Below, in pieces: positions 50,789-60,729 of a stretch of DNA of 64,000 nt; position 1 is the stretch's first letter; each line of letters begins with the position of its first letter. The stretch is from JAAYCI01 sp031551695 (GTDB lineage Bacteria; Bacillota; Clostridia; Oscillospirales; Ruminococcaceae): assembly GCA_031551695.1 (NCBI GenBank), contig JAVBNG010000003.1, positions 1 to 64,000 of the forward strand, read 5' to 3'. Position numbers and translations under genes: made by a program. Below the pieces are notes generated by a model. The model was given only the letters and a program-made list of their open reading frames with translations, ran no database searches and was not told the DNA's origin.

Positions 50789-53407
50789 ATGGAAGACGGC
50801 AACAAAGACTTTTTTGCGCTGCGGCGCGCGTATATCGAGCGGTTTTTTGGGCGGCTGAACCCCAGCCAGCGGGACGCCGTGCTTACGACAAAGGGCCCGG
50901 TGCTGATTTTGGCCGGCGCGGGCAGCGGCAAAACCACCGTGCTGGTGAACCGCATTGCGAACTTGATCCGCTTTGGCGATGCCTACCACACGGACGAAAC
51001 GGCCCGCGCCGTGCGGGACAGCGATGTTTCGGCATTGCAAACGGCCCTGGATACTGGGGACCTAAACCTGCCGGCGGACCTGCGGGCCGTGATGCAGGTG
51101 GACGCTGTGCGACCGTGGAACATTTTGGCCATCACTTTTACAAATAAGGCGGCGGGGGAACTTAAAAGCCGCATCCAGGGCCTTTTGGGCGAGGACGTGG
51201 GCCGCGACGTGAACGCCTCCACCTTTCACTCCGCCTGCGTGCGCATTTTGCGCCGCCACGCCGATGTGCTGGGCTATCCCACCAGCTTCACCATCTACGA
51301 CGCGGACGACCAGCTGCGCGTTTTGAAAGAGATTTTCAAAAGCCGGAACATCGACGACAAGTTCATTGCGCCGCGGGCGGCGGCGGCCGAAATGGGCCGT
51401 TTAAAGGACAAAATGCTGACGCCGAAGGAAGCCGCCGAAGCCGCGGAGAACGCCCGGGCGCAGCTGTTGGCGGAAATTTACGCCGCCTACGCGAAGCGCT
51501 GCAAGCAAAACGGCGCCATGGACTTTGACGATTTGATTTACCACACCGTGTGCCTGCTGCGGGACCATGCGGACGTGCGCGAAGACTACCGCGCGCGTTT
51601 CAAATATATTCTGGTGGACGAATACCAGGACACCAGTACGGCGCAGTCGCGCCTTGTAGGCCTTTTATGTGGCGAGGCAAACAATATCTGCGTGGTGGGT
51701 GACGACGACCAGAGCATTTACCGCTTTCGCGGGGCCACCATCGAAAATATTTTGGGCTTTGAAACGGCGTACCCCGGGGCGAAGGTGATTCGCCTGGAGG
51801 AAAACTACCGCTCCACCTCGAACATTTTGGACGCGGCCAACAGCGTCATCAGGCAAAACACGGCGCGCAAGGGCAAAACCCTGCGCACGGGCACCGGCGA
51901 GGGAAAGCTGGTACACCATTACATCGCCGAAAATGAAATGGGAGAGGCAGCGCACATAGCCGAGGTGATCGAGCGGCATTTGGAGGCGGGGGACCGGCTT
52001 TCAGACCACGCGGTGCTGTACCGCATGAACGCGCAGTCCAGCACCATCGAGAATTTTTTCACCCGGGCGGGCATCCCGCACAAAATTGTGGGCGGCCAGC
52101 GCTTTAACGACCGCAAAGAGGTGAAGGACATCCACGCCTATATGAGCGTGGTGGCCAGCCCACGTGACGATTTGCGCCTGCGGCGCATCATCAACGAGCC
52201 GGGCCGGCGCATCGGCGACGCCACCATGGATAAAGTGGCAGAAATTGCGGCGGGCCTTGGCGTGCCCATGCTGGAGGTGGTGCGCGACGCAGGCAATTAC
52301 GAACCGCTGGCCCGTGCGGCGGCGGCCCTCGCAGGGTTTTACGCCATTTACGAGAAGCTGGTGGTGGCCGAGGTGGAACTGGATCTTGCCGATTTTGCCG
52401 CCGCCGTGCCGGACATCACCGGCTACAACGCCATGCTGGAGGCTCAGGGGGAAGAGGGCAAAACAAGGCTGGAAAACATCGGGCAGCTGGTGTCCAATGT
52501 AAAGACCTATGTGGACATGAACGGCGCGGAGGCGAGCCTTGAGGGCTACCTTGAGGAGATTGCCCTGATTGCGGACATCGACAGCATGGACGAAGAGGCG
52601 GACAAAGTGGTGCTGATGACGCTGCACTCTTCGAAGGGCCTTGAATTTCCCTACGTGTTTATCGTGGGGCTGGAGGAGGGGATTTTCCCCAGCGACCGCA
52701 GCCGGTTCGAAATCAGCGAACTGGAGGAAGAGCGCCGCCTGTGTTATGTGGGCATCACAAGGGCGGAGCGGGAGCTGTATTTATCAAGTGCCGCTTCGCG
52801 GATGTTGTACGGCCAGACGCGGCGCAACCAGCCCAGCCGGTTTACGGAGGAAATTGACCCGAACGTGCTGGAAGTGGAGGAAGCGCCGGGGGCGAGCATG
52901 TTTAACAGGTCGGCCTATGGCCAGTTCGACGGCTTTGGCGACGGGGCAAGGGCTGCCGACGCAGTGGCCGGCGACGGTTTTGGCAAAGTAACGGCCGGGG
53001 CGCCCTTTGCGCGGGGTGGGCCGGGGGCTGGTGGTTCCGCTTCCGGCGTAAACGCAGGGTTTGGCAGCCGCGGTAACACCGGTTACCTGGACAGGAACTA
53101 CAACCGGGGCGAAGGCCGTGCCGCCGGTGGACTCGGCGGTGCGCGCGACGGCGCAAACAGCAGGCCCAAAAGCAGCTGGCGGGAAAATTCCGCCCTGGCT
53201 GCGGCAGCGGCAAAGCCCGCGCCCAAGGCGGCGGGCGTGGGCGGCGAAGGCTTTGCTCCTGGCGACAAGGTAAAACACAAAATTTTCGGCGTGGGCGTTG
53301 TGCGCGGCGTAACGAAGATGTCCAATGACAGCATGCTGGAGATCGCCTTCGAAAAAGTGGGCGTGAAAAAGACCATGGCGAACTTTGCGCCGCTGGAAAA
53401 ATTGTAA
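50789..53407 (+). CDS. pcrA: UvrD/PcrA-type DNA helicase
   Basis: An 872-residue superfamily 1A 3'-5' helicase. Motif Q and Walker A read LNPSQRDAV and ILAGAGSGKTTVL. After a 45-residue insertion comes ILAITFTNKAAGELKSRI; Walker B is YILVDEYQDTS, motif III CVVGDDDQSIYRFRGA, and motif VI VGITRAERELYLS. Residues about 700-810 are a Gly/Ala-rich disordered linker. The end is a Tudor-like RNA-polymerase-binding domain (GDKVKHKIFGVGVVRGV). The start has GGAGTACAGGA. It functions in repair and replication restart. Confidence 0.95.
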   Translation: MEDGNKDFFALRRAYIERFFGRLNPSQRDAVLTTKGPVLILAGAGSGKTTVLVNRIANLIRFGDAYHTDETARAVRDSDVSALQTALDTGDLNLPADLRAVMQVDAVRPWNILAITFTNKAAGELKSRIQGLLGEDVGRDVNASTFHSACVRILRRHADVLGYPTSFTIYDADDQLRVLKEIFKSRNIDDKFIAPRAAAAEMGRLKDKMLTPKEAAEAAENARAQLLAEIYAAYAKRCKQNGAMDFDDLIYHTVCLLRDHADVREDYRARFKYILVDEYQDTSTAQSRLVGLLCGEANNICVVGDDDQSIYRFRGATIENILGFETAYPGAKVIRLEENYRSTSNILDAANSVIRQNTARKGKTLRTGTGEGKLVHHYIAENEMGEAAHIAEVIERHLEAGDRLSDHAVLYRMNAQSSTIENFFTRAGIPHKIVGGQRFNDRKEVKDIHAYMSVVASPRDDLRLRRIINEPGRRIGDATMDKVAEIAAGLGVPMLEVVRDAGNYEPLARAAAALAGFYAIYEKLVVAEVELDLADFAAAVPDITGYNAMLEAQGEEGKTRLENIGQLVSNVKTYVDMNGAEASLEGYLEEIALIADIDSMDEEADKVVLMTLHSSKGLEFPYVFIVGLEEGIFPSDRSRFEISELEEERRLCYVGITRAERELYLSSAASRMLYGQTRRNQPSRFTEEIDPNVLEVEEAPGASMFNRSAYGQFDGFGDGARAADAVAGDGFGKVTAGAPFARGGPGAGGSASGVNAGFGSRGNTGYLDRNYNRGEGRAAGGLGGARDGANSRPKSSWRENSALAAAAAKPAPKAAGVGGEGFAPGDKVKHKIFGVGVVRGVTKMSNDSMLEIAFEKVGVKKTMANFAPLEKL

Positions 53408-53481
53408 AGCCGCCGTTTTTAGATATTTCGTCGGCAGTTCGACAAAATGCGGCATAGGTGTGCCGCGGCAGGGGGTATCAT

Positions 53482-54141
53482 TTGAACAGGCTGGTTGTGA
53501 TAGAAGGGCTGGACGGCAGTGGTAAGGCCACGCAAAGCGTGCTGCTGGAGGAAGCCCTGAAAAACGAGGGGATGCACCCCCGGCGGCTCAGCTTCCCGAA
53601 CTACGACAGTCCCTCCAGCGCCCTGGTGAAGCTGTACCTGGACGGGTTTTTCGGCAAAACACCTGGGGACGTGAACCCCTACGCAGCCAGCAGCTTTTAC
53701 GCGGTGGACAGGTACGCCGGGTTCAAAAGCGACTGGGGGCCGTTTCAGCAGCAGGGCGGCGTGTTGATTGCCGACCGCTACACCACAGCGAATGAGATCC
53801 ACCAGTGCGCCAAGCTGCCGGAGGCGGAGTGGGAGGCGTTCATCGCCTGGCTGGAGGATTTTGAATACGGCAAGCTGGGCTTGCCGCGGCCGGGGTTGGT
53901 GGTGTTCCTGGACGTGGAGCCCACCGTGAGCCAGCAGCTTCTGCTGGCGCGCTACGGCGATACGTCGAAGCGGGACATCCACGAGATGGACTTGCCCTAT
54001 CTGGAAAAATGCCGCAGGGCGGCCGTTTGGTGCGCCGAGCGCTGCGGCTGGCGGCGCGTGGCCTGCACAAAAGGCGGGCAGATGCGCGCGAGCGAAGACA
54101 TCGCGGCCGAAATTTTAGGCATTGTGAGGACGATATTATGA
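53482..54141 (+). CDS. tmk: dTMP kinase-like nucleoside monophosphate kinase
   Basis: A 219-residue P-loop kinase. VVIEGLDGSGKATQSVLL is the thymidylate kinase Walker A; FPNYDSPSS and the DRY-like ADRYTTANEIHQ segment follow, then LVVFLDVEP. A LID region with RYGDTSKRDIHE is present. The start is TTG 53482 with GGGGG upstream. It converts dTMP to dTDP. It is slightly shorter in the LID than standard Tmk, so a close deoxynucleotide kinase relative is possible. It precedes DUF2156 by 16 bases. Confidence 0.82.
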   Translation: MNRLVVIEGLDGSGKATQSVLLEEALKNEGMHPRRLSFPNYDSPSSALVKLYLDGFFGKTPGDVNPYAASSFYAVDRYAGFKSDWGPFQQQGGVLIADRYTTANEIHQCAKLPEAEWEAFIAWLEDFEYGKLGLPRPGLVVFLDVEPTVSQQLLLARYGDTSKRDIHEMDLPYLEKCRRAAVWCAERCGWRRVACTKGGQMRASEDIAAEILGIVRTIL

Positions 54142-54157
54142 GCATTTGGGTGAAGAC

Positions 54158-55084
54158 ATGGAATTCAGGGAAATAACGCTGGAAGACGCGAGGTGGGCAA
54201 AGCCGCTGTTGGAGGCGAACGGATATTTGAGCTGTGAGTTTGCCTTTGTAAATATTTTCATCTGGCGGTTGATTGCCCACACGGAGATTGCGCGGTTCGA
54301 AGATTACTGCATTTTGCGCGGCGACTATGGCGGCAAGCATATCCATTACCAGTTCCCCGCGGGCACGGGCGATTTGAAACGGGCCGTGGACGCCGTGTTG
54401 GAATACGCGAAGAATGACGACAAGGCATTGCAGATTGTGCATGTTCCGCCCCGCGGCAAAAAGGAGATGGAAGCGCTGTATCCCGGTGTGTTCAGCTGGC
54501 GCGCGCCCGATGCCGCCAGCGATTACCTGTACAACGCCGCCGATTTGGCCGCCCTGCCCGGGCGCAAGTACCAAAAAAAGCGCAACCACTGCTCACGGTT
54601 CGAGCGGCAATATCCCGACTGGCAGTTCCATGAAATTACGCCGGATGATTTGCCGAAAATATGTGAATTTTCCAACACGTGGGTCACGCTGTACGGCAAC
54701 GATAAAGACGCGGGCATCCTACAGGAGCACGAGGTTGTGGTGGAGGCCTGCCGCAACTATGAGGCGCTGGGCCTTGTGGGCGGCGTTGTGACGGTGAAAG
54801 GGGAAATCGTGGCGTTCTCCTTCGGCAGCGTGATGGGAGATGAGTTCATCACCCACGTGGAAAAAGCCTCCTACGACGTGGACGGGGCGTACAATATCAT
54901 CAACCGGGAGATTGCAAAGTGCGTTGTGGCCATGGGCCTGCCGTACATTAACCGGGAAAACGACATGGGCGAAGAGGGCCTGCGCCGGGCGAAGCAGTCC
55001 TACTACCCGGTGCAGCTGCTGGAAAAATATGTGGCCGAGTGCAGCCTGTGCGAAGGGGCCGGTGGCTACCGGGAGCAAAAATGA
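54158..55084 (+). CDS. DUF2156 domain-containing protein (GNAT-fold)
   Basis: A 308-residue protein matching DUF2156, related to the acyltransferase end of phosphatidylglycerol lysyltransferases. Typical elements are LSCEFAFVNIFIWR near residue 30, RKYQKKRNHCSRFERQYPDW in the middle, and YDVDGAYNIINREIAKCVVA with INRENDMGEEGLRRAKQSYY near the end. ATG 54158 has GGGTGA upstream. Substrate is unknown; members move acyl or aminoacyl groups. The stop overlaps the start of the next gene (ATGA), so the two are translationally coupled. Confidence 0.85.
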   Translation: MEFREITLEDARWAKPLLEANGYLSCEFAFVNIFIWRLIAHTEIARFEDYCILRGDYGGKHIHYQFPAGTGDLKRAVDAVLEYAKNDDKALQIVHVPPRGKKEMEALYPGVFSWRAPDAASDYLYNAADLAALPGRKYQKKRNHCSRFERQYPDWQFHEITPDDLPKICEFSNTWVTLYGNDKDAGILQEHEVVVEACRNYEALGLVGGVVTVKGEIVAFSFGSVMGDEFITHVEKASYDVDGAYNIINREIAKCVVAMGLPYINRENDMGEEGLRRAKQSYYPVQLLEKYVAECSLCEGAGGYREQK

Positions 55085-56103
55085 TACGCCGGGCGCAGGC
55101 GGGGGACCGGGAAGGCATCATCGCCCTGTGGGGCGCGGTGTTCGGCGACGAACCGGGCTATGTGGCCCGCTGCCTGGACGTGTTTGCGGGCGAAGGCAAT
55201 GTTTTTGTACAGGTGAACGATGCCCATGGGGGTGCCGGCGGCGTGGACGCAGTGCTCTCCATGGTGCCGTGTGTGGCAGGGGAAAGCGGAGAACACGATG
55301 GGCGCAAGAGTTGTAAAGGTTTTTACCTGTTCGCCCTTGCAACGCGGCCGGAGCAGCGTGGCCGGGGCCTGATGGCGGAACTGCTTGCCCACGCCGAGGC
55401 TGAGGCAAAGCAGCGCGGCGCGGCGTTCCTGGCCCTGATTCCTGCGAGCGCGGGTTTGTTTGGCTATTACCACCGGTTTGGCTTTGTGGATTTGCCCTTG
55501 CGGGCGGCCGTGGTGGAGCTGGCAAACGCCGAACATGCGGCAGATGCGGCAGGCGGTAACGGCGCCCCGGTGGCTACGAAAACCGCTGCGTCTACAACAC
55601 AATCATGTAAAGTGAGTAAAGTAAATATACTTGCTGTCAGGCTTCCGGCCTTGCGGCGGGCCTACCTGGAAACGGGCCCGGACGACGGCCCTAAAACCGC
55701 GTGTATCTCTTTTTCGCCGCGGCGCTTTGCAATGGTGGCACAGGCGGCGGCGGACGAGGGCTGGCGCCTGTTTGTAAACAACGCGGGCTACGCGGTGGCC
55801 AAGGCCGTGGGCGGCGTGCTGGCTGTGGCGGAGCTTGGCGCCCAAAGCGATGAAGACGCGCGGGGCCTTTTGCACACAGCGGCCGCGGCACTGGCCCCTA
55901 CAAGCGCCGCCCTTCAAAACGCCATCATAACTTTGCCACAAAAAAGTGGTATTTTCAGTGCAGAGAAATCCCGGATGTATGCGGCGGCGCAGATGCGTCC
56001 GCTGCGGGCGGGCATCCGTTCGGATGAGATGTACCTGCGCTTTGGCATTGACGAAGTTTTTGAAAAGAACTATGAAAACCCGGGCTTGTTCGCATCGTTA
56101 TAA
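55081..56103 (+). CDS. GNAT family N-acetyltransferase
   Basis: A 340-residue protein. The amino-terminal 150 residues are a GNAT domain: MIRRAQAGDREGIIALWGAV, acetyl-CoA loop RPEQRGRGLMAELLAHAEA and FGYYHRFGFVDLP. The remaining 190 residues are not recognisable as a second acetyltransferase and may be a substrate or dimer domain, as in Eis-like enzymes. ATG 55081 shares four bases with the DUF2156 stop. Substrate unknown. The region 55540-55640 is unusually low in conserved features (AADAAGGNGAPVATKTAAST). Confidence 0.82.
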   Translation: MIRRAQAGDREGIIALWGAVFGDEPGYVARCLDVFAGEGNVFVQVNDAHGGAGGVDAVLSMVPCVAGESGEHDGRKSCKGFYLFALATRPEQRGRGLMAELLAHAEAEAKQRGAAFLALIPASAGLFGYYHRFGFVDLPLRAAVVELANAEHAADAAGGNGAPVATKTAASTTQSCKVSKVNILAVRLPALRRAYLETGPDDGPKTACISFSPRRFAMVAQAAADEGWRLFVNNAGYAVAKAVGGVLAVAELGAQSDEDARGLLHTAAAALAPTSAALQNAIITLPQKSGIFSAEKSRMYAAAQMRPLRAGIRSDEMYLRFGIDEVFEKNYENPGLFASL

Positions 56104-56141
56104 GATACGCGGGCGGGCCGACGAAAAAAGGAGCGCTGGTT

Positions 56142-56687
56142 ATGGATACGGTATACCTGTTTTTGGCCGACGGCTTTGAAGAGATCGAGGCGATTACCCC
56201 GGTGGACGTGCTGCGCCGCGCGGGCGGCGAGGTGGTGACGGTGGGCGTTACGGGCCCGCGCGTCACCGGCGGACACGGCGTTGTGGTGGAAGCCGATACG
56301 GACGGCGAGGAGTTCAGCCTGCCGCGGGACGCGGGAATGGTGGTGCTGCCCGGCGGTGGCGGCGGCACAGAGAACCTCTTGAAAAGCAAGATGGTGGAAA
56401 AAATGCTGGCGGAGGCAAACCGCAGGGGCATTTATATCGCGGCCATTTGCGCGGCGCCCAAGGTGCTGCACAAGGCCGGCCTTCTGGAGGGCAAGCGCGT
56501 CACGTCGTTCCCCAGCGTGGCGGGTGAACTTACCGGCACGAACCACACCGGCGGCGCCGTGGAAATGGATGGCAAAATCATCACCGGGCGCAGCGCGGGC
56601 GTGGCGCTGCAATTTGCCAAGGCGCTGGCCGAAGCCATGTACGGCAAAGAGGCGGCCGAAAGCACCGTGCACGCCCTGTACCCGTAA
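56142..56687 (+). CDS. DJ-1/PfpI family protein
   Basis: A 181-residue protein of the DJ-1 group (glyoxalase, deglycase, stress protease relatives). It starts VYLFLADGFEEIEAITPVDV; the nucleophile elbow AAICAAPKVLHKAG carries the reactive Cys, and Glu is in FEEIE. AAAGGAG precedes the ATG. Cytoplasmic. It follows the acetyltransferase by 38 bases. Exact reaction is uncertain. Confidence 0.9.
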   Translation: MDTVYLFLADGFEEIEAITPVDVLRRAGGEVVTVGVTGPRVTGGHGVVVEADTDGEEFSLPRDAGMVVLPGGGGGTENLLKSKMVEKMLAEANRRGIYIAAICAAPKVLHKAGLLEGKRVTSFPSVAGELTGTNHTGGAVEMDGKIITGRSAGVALQFAKALAEAMYGKEAAESTVHALYP

Positions 56688-56732
56688 TGTCGGCGCCTGT
56701 TTGTGAATTTTGCCCGCGGGCACAGGCGGGTA

Positions 56733-56761
56733 TTGCAAAACGGGCGGCTTGCATGTAATAT
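56733..56761 (+). promoter_or_regulatory. Promoter of mltG
   Basis: TTGCAA (56733-56738), 17 bases, TAATAT (56756-56761), giving a leader of about 90 bases before the mltG ATG. Confidence 0.55.
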
Positions 56762-56855
56762 GTACAAGGACAGTTTTATCATGGCAACCACTGAATAAGC
56801 CCAGCGCGCTGACGGCGCCATTTATTATTCAGCGGCTGCCTAGCGGAGGTAGCGG

Positions 56856-58214
56856 ATGCAGAAGAGGCAAAACGGCAGAGAAAGCAAGGACCAGGAGCAC
56901 AAGGGCTTTGCCCGCCGCAAGGCGGACGACAGCTATGATGAATATGAAGAGTACGATGAATATGACAAAGGCATCGAGTATGTCTACGACGACGAGCTAG
57001 CCCGCAAGCGCGCCAATTTGGGCTTCCTGATTGCGTTTTTGGTGGTGCTGGCCATAGTGGGCGGCGTGGCCCTGTACGGCATCTTGTACATAACCGGCGA
57101 AATGAATGGCAAAAAAGCCACCGCCACAGGCACGGTGGAACTGAATATAGCCTCCGGCAGCGGCGGCACCATTGTGGGCCAGCAGCTGAAAGAAGCGGGG
57201 CTGATCAGTGACGATAACATTTTCCGCTTCTACGTGCGGTTCAACGATGCGGGCAGCAGCTTCCAGGCGGGCAAACATGAACTGACGCCCGGCATGAGCT
57301 ACGCGGAGATCATTGAGGTGCTGTCGGAAGAGCCGCCGCCGCGCGAAACCATTCGCCTCACGTTCCCCGAGGGCAGCACGGTGCCGCAGTTCGGTGCGGT
57401 GTTCGAAAAGGCAGGCATGTTCACCAAGGACGAATTTGTGGCTGCGGCCAACGACATCGAGCAGTACAGCGACATCGAGATGTTCAAGCACATCGAGTTT
57501 GACCCGGACACCTACATGAAGGCCGAAGGCTACCTGCGGCCCGAGACCCTTGAATTTTATACGGACTCGACGCCGGAGGAAGCTGCGCGCACGTTGTTTG
57601 AGTGGTTCGACAAACAGTTCGACGACGAGCTCTACGCCCGCATGGATGAATTGAACCTGACGCTGAAGCAGGTGGTGACATTGGCCAGCGTGGTGGAAGA
57701 GGAATGCAGTGACCCCGAGGAACAGCCGAAAGTTGCCAGCGTGTTTGTAAACCGCGCCATCGGCGACCTTTCGCAGACGGATCTTGAGCGCCACACCCTC
57801 GGCAGCGACGCAACCACCCGCTATATTTCGGACTGGGTGAGCCGCGGCTATGGCAGCGGCCCGGAGGATTTTGAGGGCTGGACGCTGGAAAACATGAAAA
57901 CACGGCTTTTGGAAATCATGCCGTCGGAGAAGTTCTACGCCTATTACAGCGGCGACAACGACCCCAACACCCGTGAGGCGCTGGATATGGCCGGGCCCAT
58001 TTCGTCGCCCAGCAACACTGCCATTTTGGCGGTGCTGTACCCCGAGACGAGCAACAATTTCTACTTCTTGAGCAACAAATACGGTGAGTACCGCTATGCC
58101 CAGTACTACAGCGGCCACCAGGCGAATATCGATTGGATGTACGCAACGGACGCCCAGTACGAGGCAGAAAACCCGGACGGCGCCGCTGAAGACAGCGGCA
58201 ACACGGAAGGCTAG
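56856..58214 (+). CDS. mltG: Endolytic transglycosylase MltG
   Basis: A 452-residue YceG-type terminase of peptidoglycan synthesis. A charged, acidic cytoplasmic tail (1-50, DDSYDEYEEYDEYDKGIEYV) precedes one transmembrane helix (about 53-80), a LysM-like part and the lytic domain. The catalytic Glu is in LASVVEEECSDP. The closing YPETSNNFYFLSNKYGEYRY matches the family end. GGAGGT lies before the ATG. It acts outside the membrane, cutting nascent glycan strands. The U32 gene follows after four bases, a common pairing in Firmicutes. Confidence 0.93.
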   Translation: MQKRQNGRESKDQEHKGFARRKADDSYDEYEEYDEYDKGIEYVYDDELARKRANLGFLIAFLVVLAIVGGVALYGILYITGEMNGKKATATGTVELNIASGSGGTIVGQQLKEAGLISDDNIFRFYVRFNDAGSSFQAGKHELTPGMSYAEIIEVLSEEPPPRETIRLTFPEGSTVPQFGAVFEKAGMFTKDEFVAAANDIEQYSDIEMFKHIEFDPDTYMKAEGYLRPETLEFYTDSTPEEAARTLFEWFDKQFDDELYARMDELNLTLKQVVTLASVVEEECSDPEEQPKVASVFVNRAIGDLSQTDLERHTLGSDATTRYISDWVSRGYGSGPEDFEGWTLENMKTRLLEIMPSEKFYAYYSGDNDPNTREALDMAGPISSPSNTAILAVLYPETSNNFYFLSNKYGEYRYAQYYSGHQANIDWMYATDAQYEAENPDGAAEDSGNTEG

Positions 58215-58218
58215 GGCT

Positions 58219-59475
58219 ATGCGGCAAGTGGAGCTGCTTGCGCCCGCGGGCGACGCTGAAAGCCTGGCCTTTGCGCTGGCCTACGGTGCCGACGCGGTGT
58301 ACGTGGGTGCGAAAGAATTTGGCATGCGCGCCGCAAGCGCCAATTTTACCGACTTCGAATTATTTGCCGCGGCGGAAGAAACACACCGCCGCGGCAAATT
58401 GTTGTACCTCACGTTAAACACCTTGCCCACGAACGAAGAGATGGACCGCCTGCCAAACCTGGTGCAGGCGGCGGCAGATGCCGTGGTGGACGCGTTTATC
58501 GTGGCGGACCTGGGTGTTTTGGAAACGGTGAAACGCGTTGCGCCGGGGGTAGACATCCATTTTTCCACCCAGGGCGGCATCGCAAACTGGGTGGCGGCTG
58601 AAGCGGCTTACCGCCTTGGCGCGTCGCGGGTGGTGCTGGCGCGGGAACTGTGCCTTGAAGACATTGCGGAGATACGGAAAAAAGCCCCGGCGGAGCTGGA
58701 ATTGGAGGTGTTCGTGCACGGGGCCATGTGCATGAGCGTGTCCGGCCGGTGTTTGCTGTCGTCTTATTTGACAGGGCGTGACGCACCGCACAGCGCACGG
58801 CGCGACGCCAACCGGGGCGCATGTGCCCAAAGCTGCCGTTGGAGCTATGCCTTGGTGGAGCAAAAACGGCGGGATGAGGCGTATGAGATTGGCGAAGCGG
58901 ACGGTTTCAGCTATATTTTAAGCGCGGACGATCTGTGCGCCGCGCCGTTTTTGGGCCGTGTGCTGGAAGCCGGAGCAACGTCTTTGAAAATTGAGGGCCG
59001 CGCCAAGAGTTTTTACTACGTGGCCAGCGCCACGGCTGCCTACCGCAAAGCGCTGGACGCGGCGCTGGCGGCGCGGGGGGACAATGTTCCCTTCATCTGC
59101 CCCGATTTCACATTGGCTGAACTGGGCAAAACCAGCCACCGGCCTTTTTCCAGCGGCTTTTTCCTCGGGAAGGAAGGCGCCACCCAAAGCCCCTGGCAGG
59201 AGGGATATATCCGCCGGTGGCGGCCCGTGGCCGTAGTGGAAGAAACGCTGGAAGGCCGGGCGTTTTGCAAACAGCGGGGTAAGTTTTGCCTTGGGGACGA
59301 ACTGGAAGCATTGACGCCGGGCGGCCGGGTGTACCCATTTGCCCCGGCGGCCCTTTGGGATGAAAACGGCGGGGCCCTTGAAACGACCCCGCACACGAAG
59401 ATGAGTTTTTCTATTTTGCTGCCGGAAGGGCTGGACTTGCCGCCGCTGAGTATTTTGCGAAAAAAAGCGGAGTAG
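58219..59475 (+). CDS. U32 family peptidase (RlhA/YrrN-like)
   Basis: A 418-residue U32 protein. LLAPAGDAESLAFALAYGAD and YVGAKEFGMRAASANF open it; the signature EVFVHGAMCMSVSGRCLLSS is followed by the Cys-rich RGACAQSCRW, probably a cluster-binding or metal site. Members act in tRNA/rRNA hydroxylation (TrhP, RlhA) or are labelled peptidases. ATG 58219 begins at the conserved region, and the gene runs from the mltG stop. The last 80 residues (EALTPGGRVYPFAPAALW) form the small C-terminal domain. Confidence 0.9.
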   Translation: MRQVELLAPAGDAESLAFALAYGADAVYVGAKEFGMRAASANFTDFELFAAAEETHRRGKLLYLTLNTLPTNEEMDRLPNLVQAAADAVVDAFIVADLGVLETVKRVAPGVDIHFSTQGGIANWVAAEAAYRLGASRVVLARELCLEDIAEIRKKAPAELELEVFVHGAMCMSVSGRCLLSSYLTGRDAPHSARRDANRGACAQSCRWSYALVEQKRRDEAYEIGEADGFSYILSADDLCAAPFLGRVLEAGATSLKIEGRAKSFYYVASATAAYRKALDAALAARGDNVPFICPDFTLAELGKTSHRPFSSGFFLGKEGATQSPWQEGYIRRWRPVAVVEETLEGRAFCKQRGKFCLGDELEALTPGGRVYPFAPAALWDENGGALETTPHTKMSFSILLPEGLDLPPLSILRKKAE

Positions 59476-59730
59476 GCTGCGGATAAAGGCAGGCGGGTGG
59501 ATTGGCACAAGCGGTTGGATTTTGCGGGACGTTTTGGCATGCGGGTCCTGTCACGGGGCATGTCCTCTCTACCAAAGCTGTGGTGGCAGCACAGGCGGCG
59601 GGAATGGCACGCTTTTGCGGCCAGCCGATGAGGCTGGCTTGCGGGCTTCGCTTTGTTCGTTCGAATACGCCCCACACCACCCGCTCCAAGCCTTACAGGA
59701 ACAGTGCCGCGGTTTTCGCCGTCCCTACAC
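59476..59730. other. Convergent intergenic gap
   Basis: 255 bases between the U32 and RluA-like genes. A GCCAGCC-GATGA-GGCTGGC hairpin (59620-59638) is followed by a weak TTGCGGG tract and may slow transcription. I see no coding or RNA gene. Confidence 0.5.
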
Positions 59731-60729
59731 CTACAGCCCCTCCCATACCCGGCGCACATCCGTATGTTCCGCCGTAAAGGAACGCCCTTTCAGGCTGCAC
59801 AGCGCGCTGTCCGGCGGGATATCACCCGAAAAGCTGAGCCTGTAAGCCGCAAGGCACTGGCCTTTTTGTTTGGCGGCGGTGTTTTGTGCCGCATTGCCGT
59901 ATTTTGCGTCGCCCAAAACAGGCGCGCCCAAAAATGCCAAATGCGCGCGGATTTGGTGCGTGCGGCCCGTCACCAGCCCAATTTCGCACAGGCAAAAGCC
60001 GTTCTTCTCTTCCAAAACATTCACCTTCGTGGCAATCTCCTTTGCGCCGGGGCTGGCTGTTTTGCTTACCGCCACGGTTTTGGCGGTTTTGTTGCGCAGC
60101 AGCCACGCCCGGTGCAGCCCAGCCGGTGGTGTGCCCACGGTGATGCACAGATAGCGTTTTTCCACCTGGCCTGCCCGGATGGCTGTGTTCATGGCGCGCA
60201 GGCTCCCGGCGGTTTTTGCCGCAATCACAAGGCCCTCGGTTCCAAAGTCCAGCCGGTTGCACAGGGCCGGGGCAAACAGCAGCTCATCCTCCGGGCGGTA
60301 TTCGCCGCTTTCCATAAGCGCGGCGGTGAAAGCGCCCAGCAGGTCCGGCTTGCCGCTGCCGTCCGCGTGGCACAGCAGGCTTTTGGGTTTGTACAAAACG
60401 GTAATACCTGCATCATCATACACGCGGGTGAGGGGGACGGCGGCTTTTTGGGGCAGGGTGCTCCCGCCGCTTTGCCCTGCGTGGCCGCGCGGCGCCTTGG
60501 CAAGAGCGCCCGGCGTGCTTGCGGCAAAAAACTCGTCGTTGATGTACAGCTGTATCACGTCGCCGGGGCCAAGGGTGTAGTTTTCCGGCGCTTTCCTGCC
60601 GTTCACCTTCACGCGCCCGTTGCGAAAGCCCTTGTGCATCAGGCTGGCGGGCAAAGTGGGGCACAGGCGCTGCACAAACCGCGAAAGCCGGGCGCCGCCG
60701 TCGTTCACGCCTGCTGTAAATTCCCTCAT
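59731..60729 (-). CDS. RluA family pseudouridine synthase
   Basis: A 332-residue synthase. An S4-like amino-terminal domain (LSRFVQRLCPTLPASLMHKG, then VKVNGRKAPENY) precedes the catalytic domain: ALCNRLDFGTEGLVIAAKTA with the catalytic Asp in RLD, and EIGLVTGRTHQIRAHLAFLG. ATG 60729 has GGGGG upstream; the longer upstream frame is not conserved. It isomerises uridine in rRNA or tRNA (RluC/RluD type). The Asn before RLD (CNRLD instead of HRLD) is a usual variant. Confidence 0.9.
   Translation of the reverse strand: MREFTAGVNDGGARLSRFVQRLCPTLPASLMHKGFRNGRVKVNGRKAPENYTLGPGDVIQLYINDEFFAASTPGALAKAPRGHAGQSGGSTLPQKAAVPLTRVYDDAGITVLYKPKSLLCHADGSGKPDLLGAFTAALMESGEYRPEDELLFAPALCNRLDFGTEGLVIAAKTAGSLRAMNTAIRAGQVEKRYLCITVGTPPAGLHRAWLLRNKTAKTVAVSKTASPGAKEIATKVNVLEEKNGFCLCEIGLVTGRTHQIRAHLAFLGAPVLGDAKYGNAAQNTAAKQKGQCLAAYRLSFSGDIPPDSALCSLKGRSFTAEHTDVRRVWEGL

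Noticed and set aside
59502..59777. Small plus-strand frame in the gap before the RluA-like gene
   Set aside because: No ribosome site and Pro/Thr-rich composition; part of it is antisense to the synthase end.
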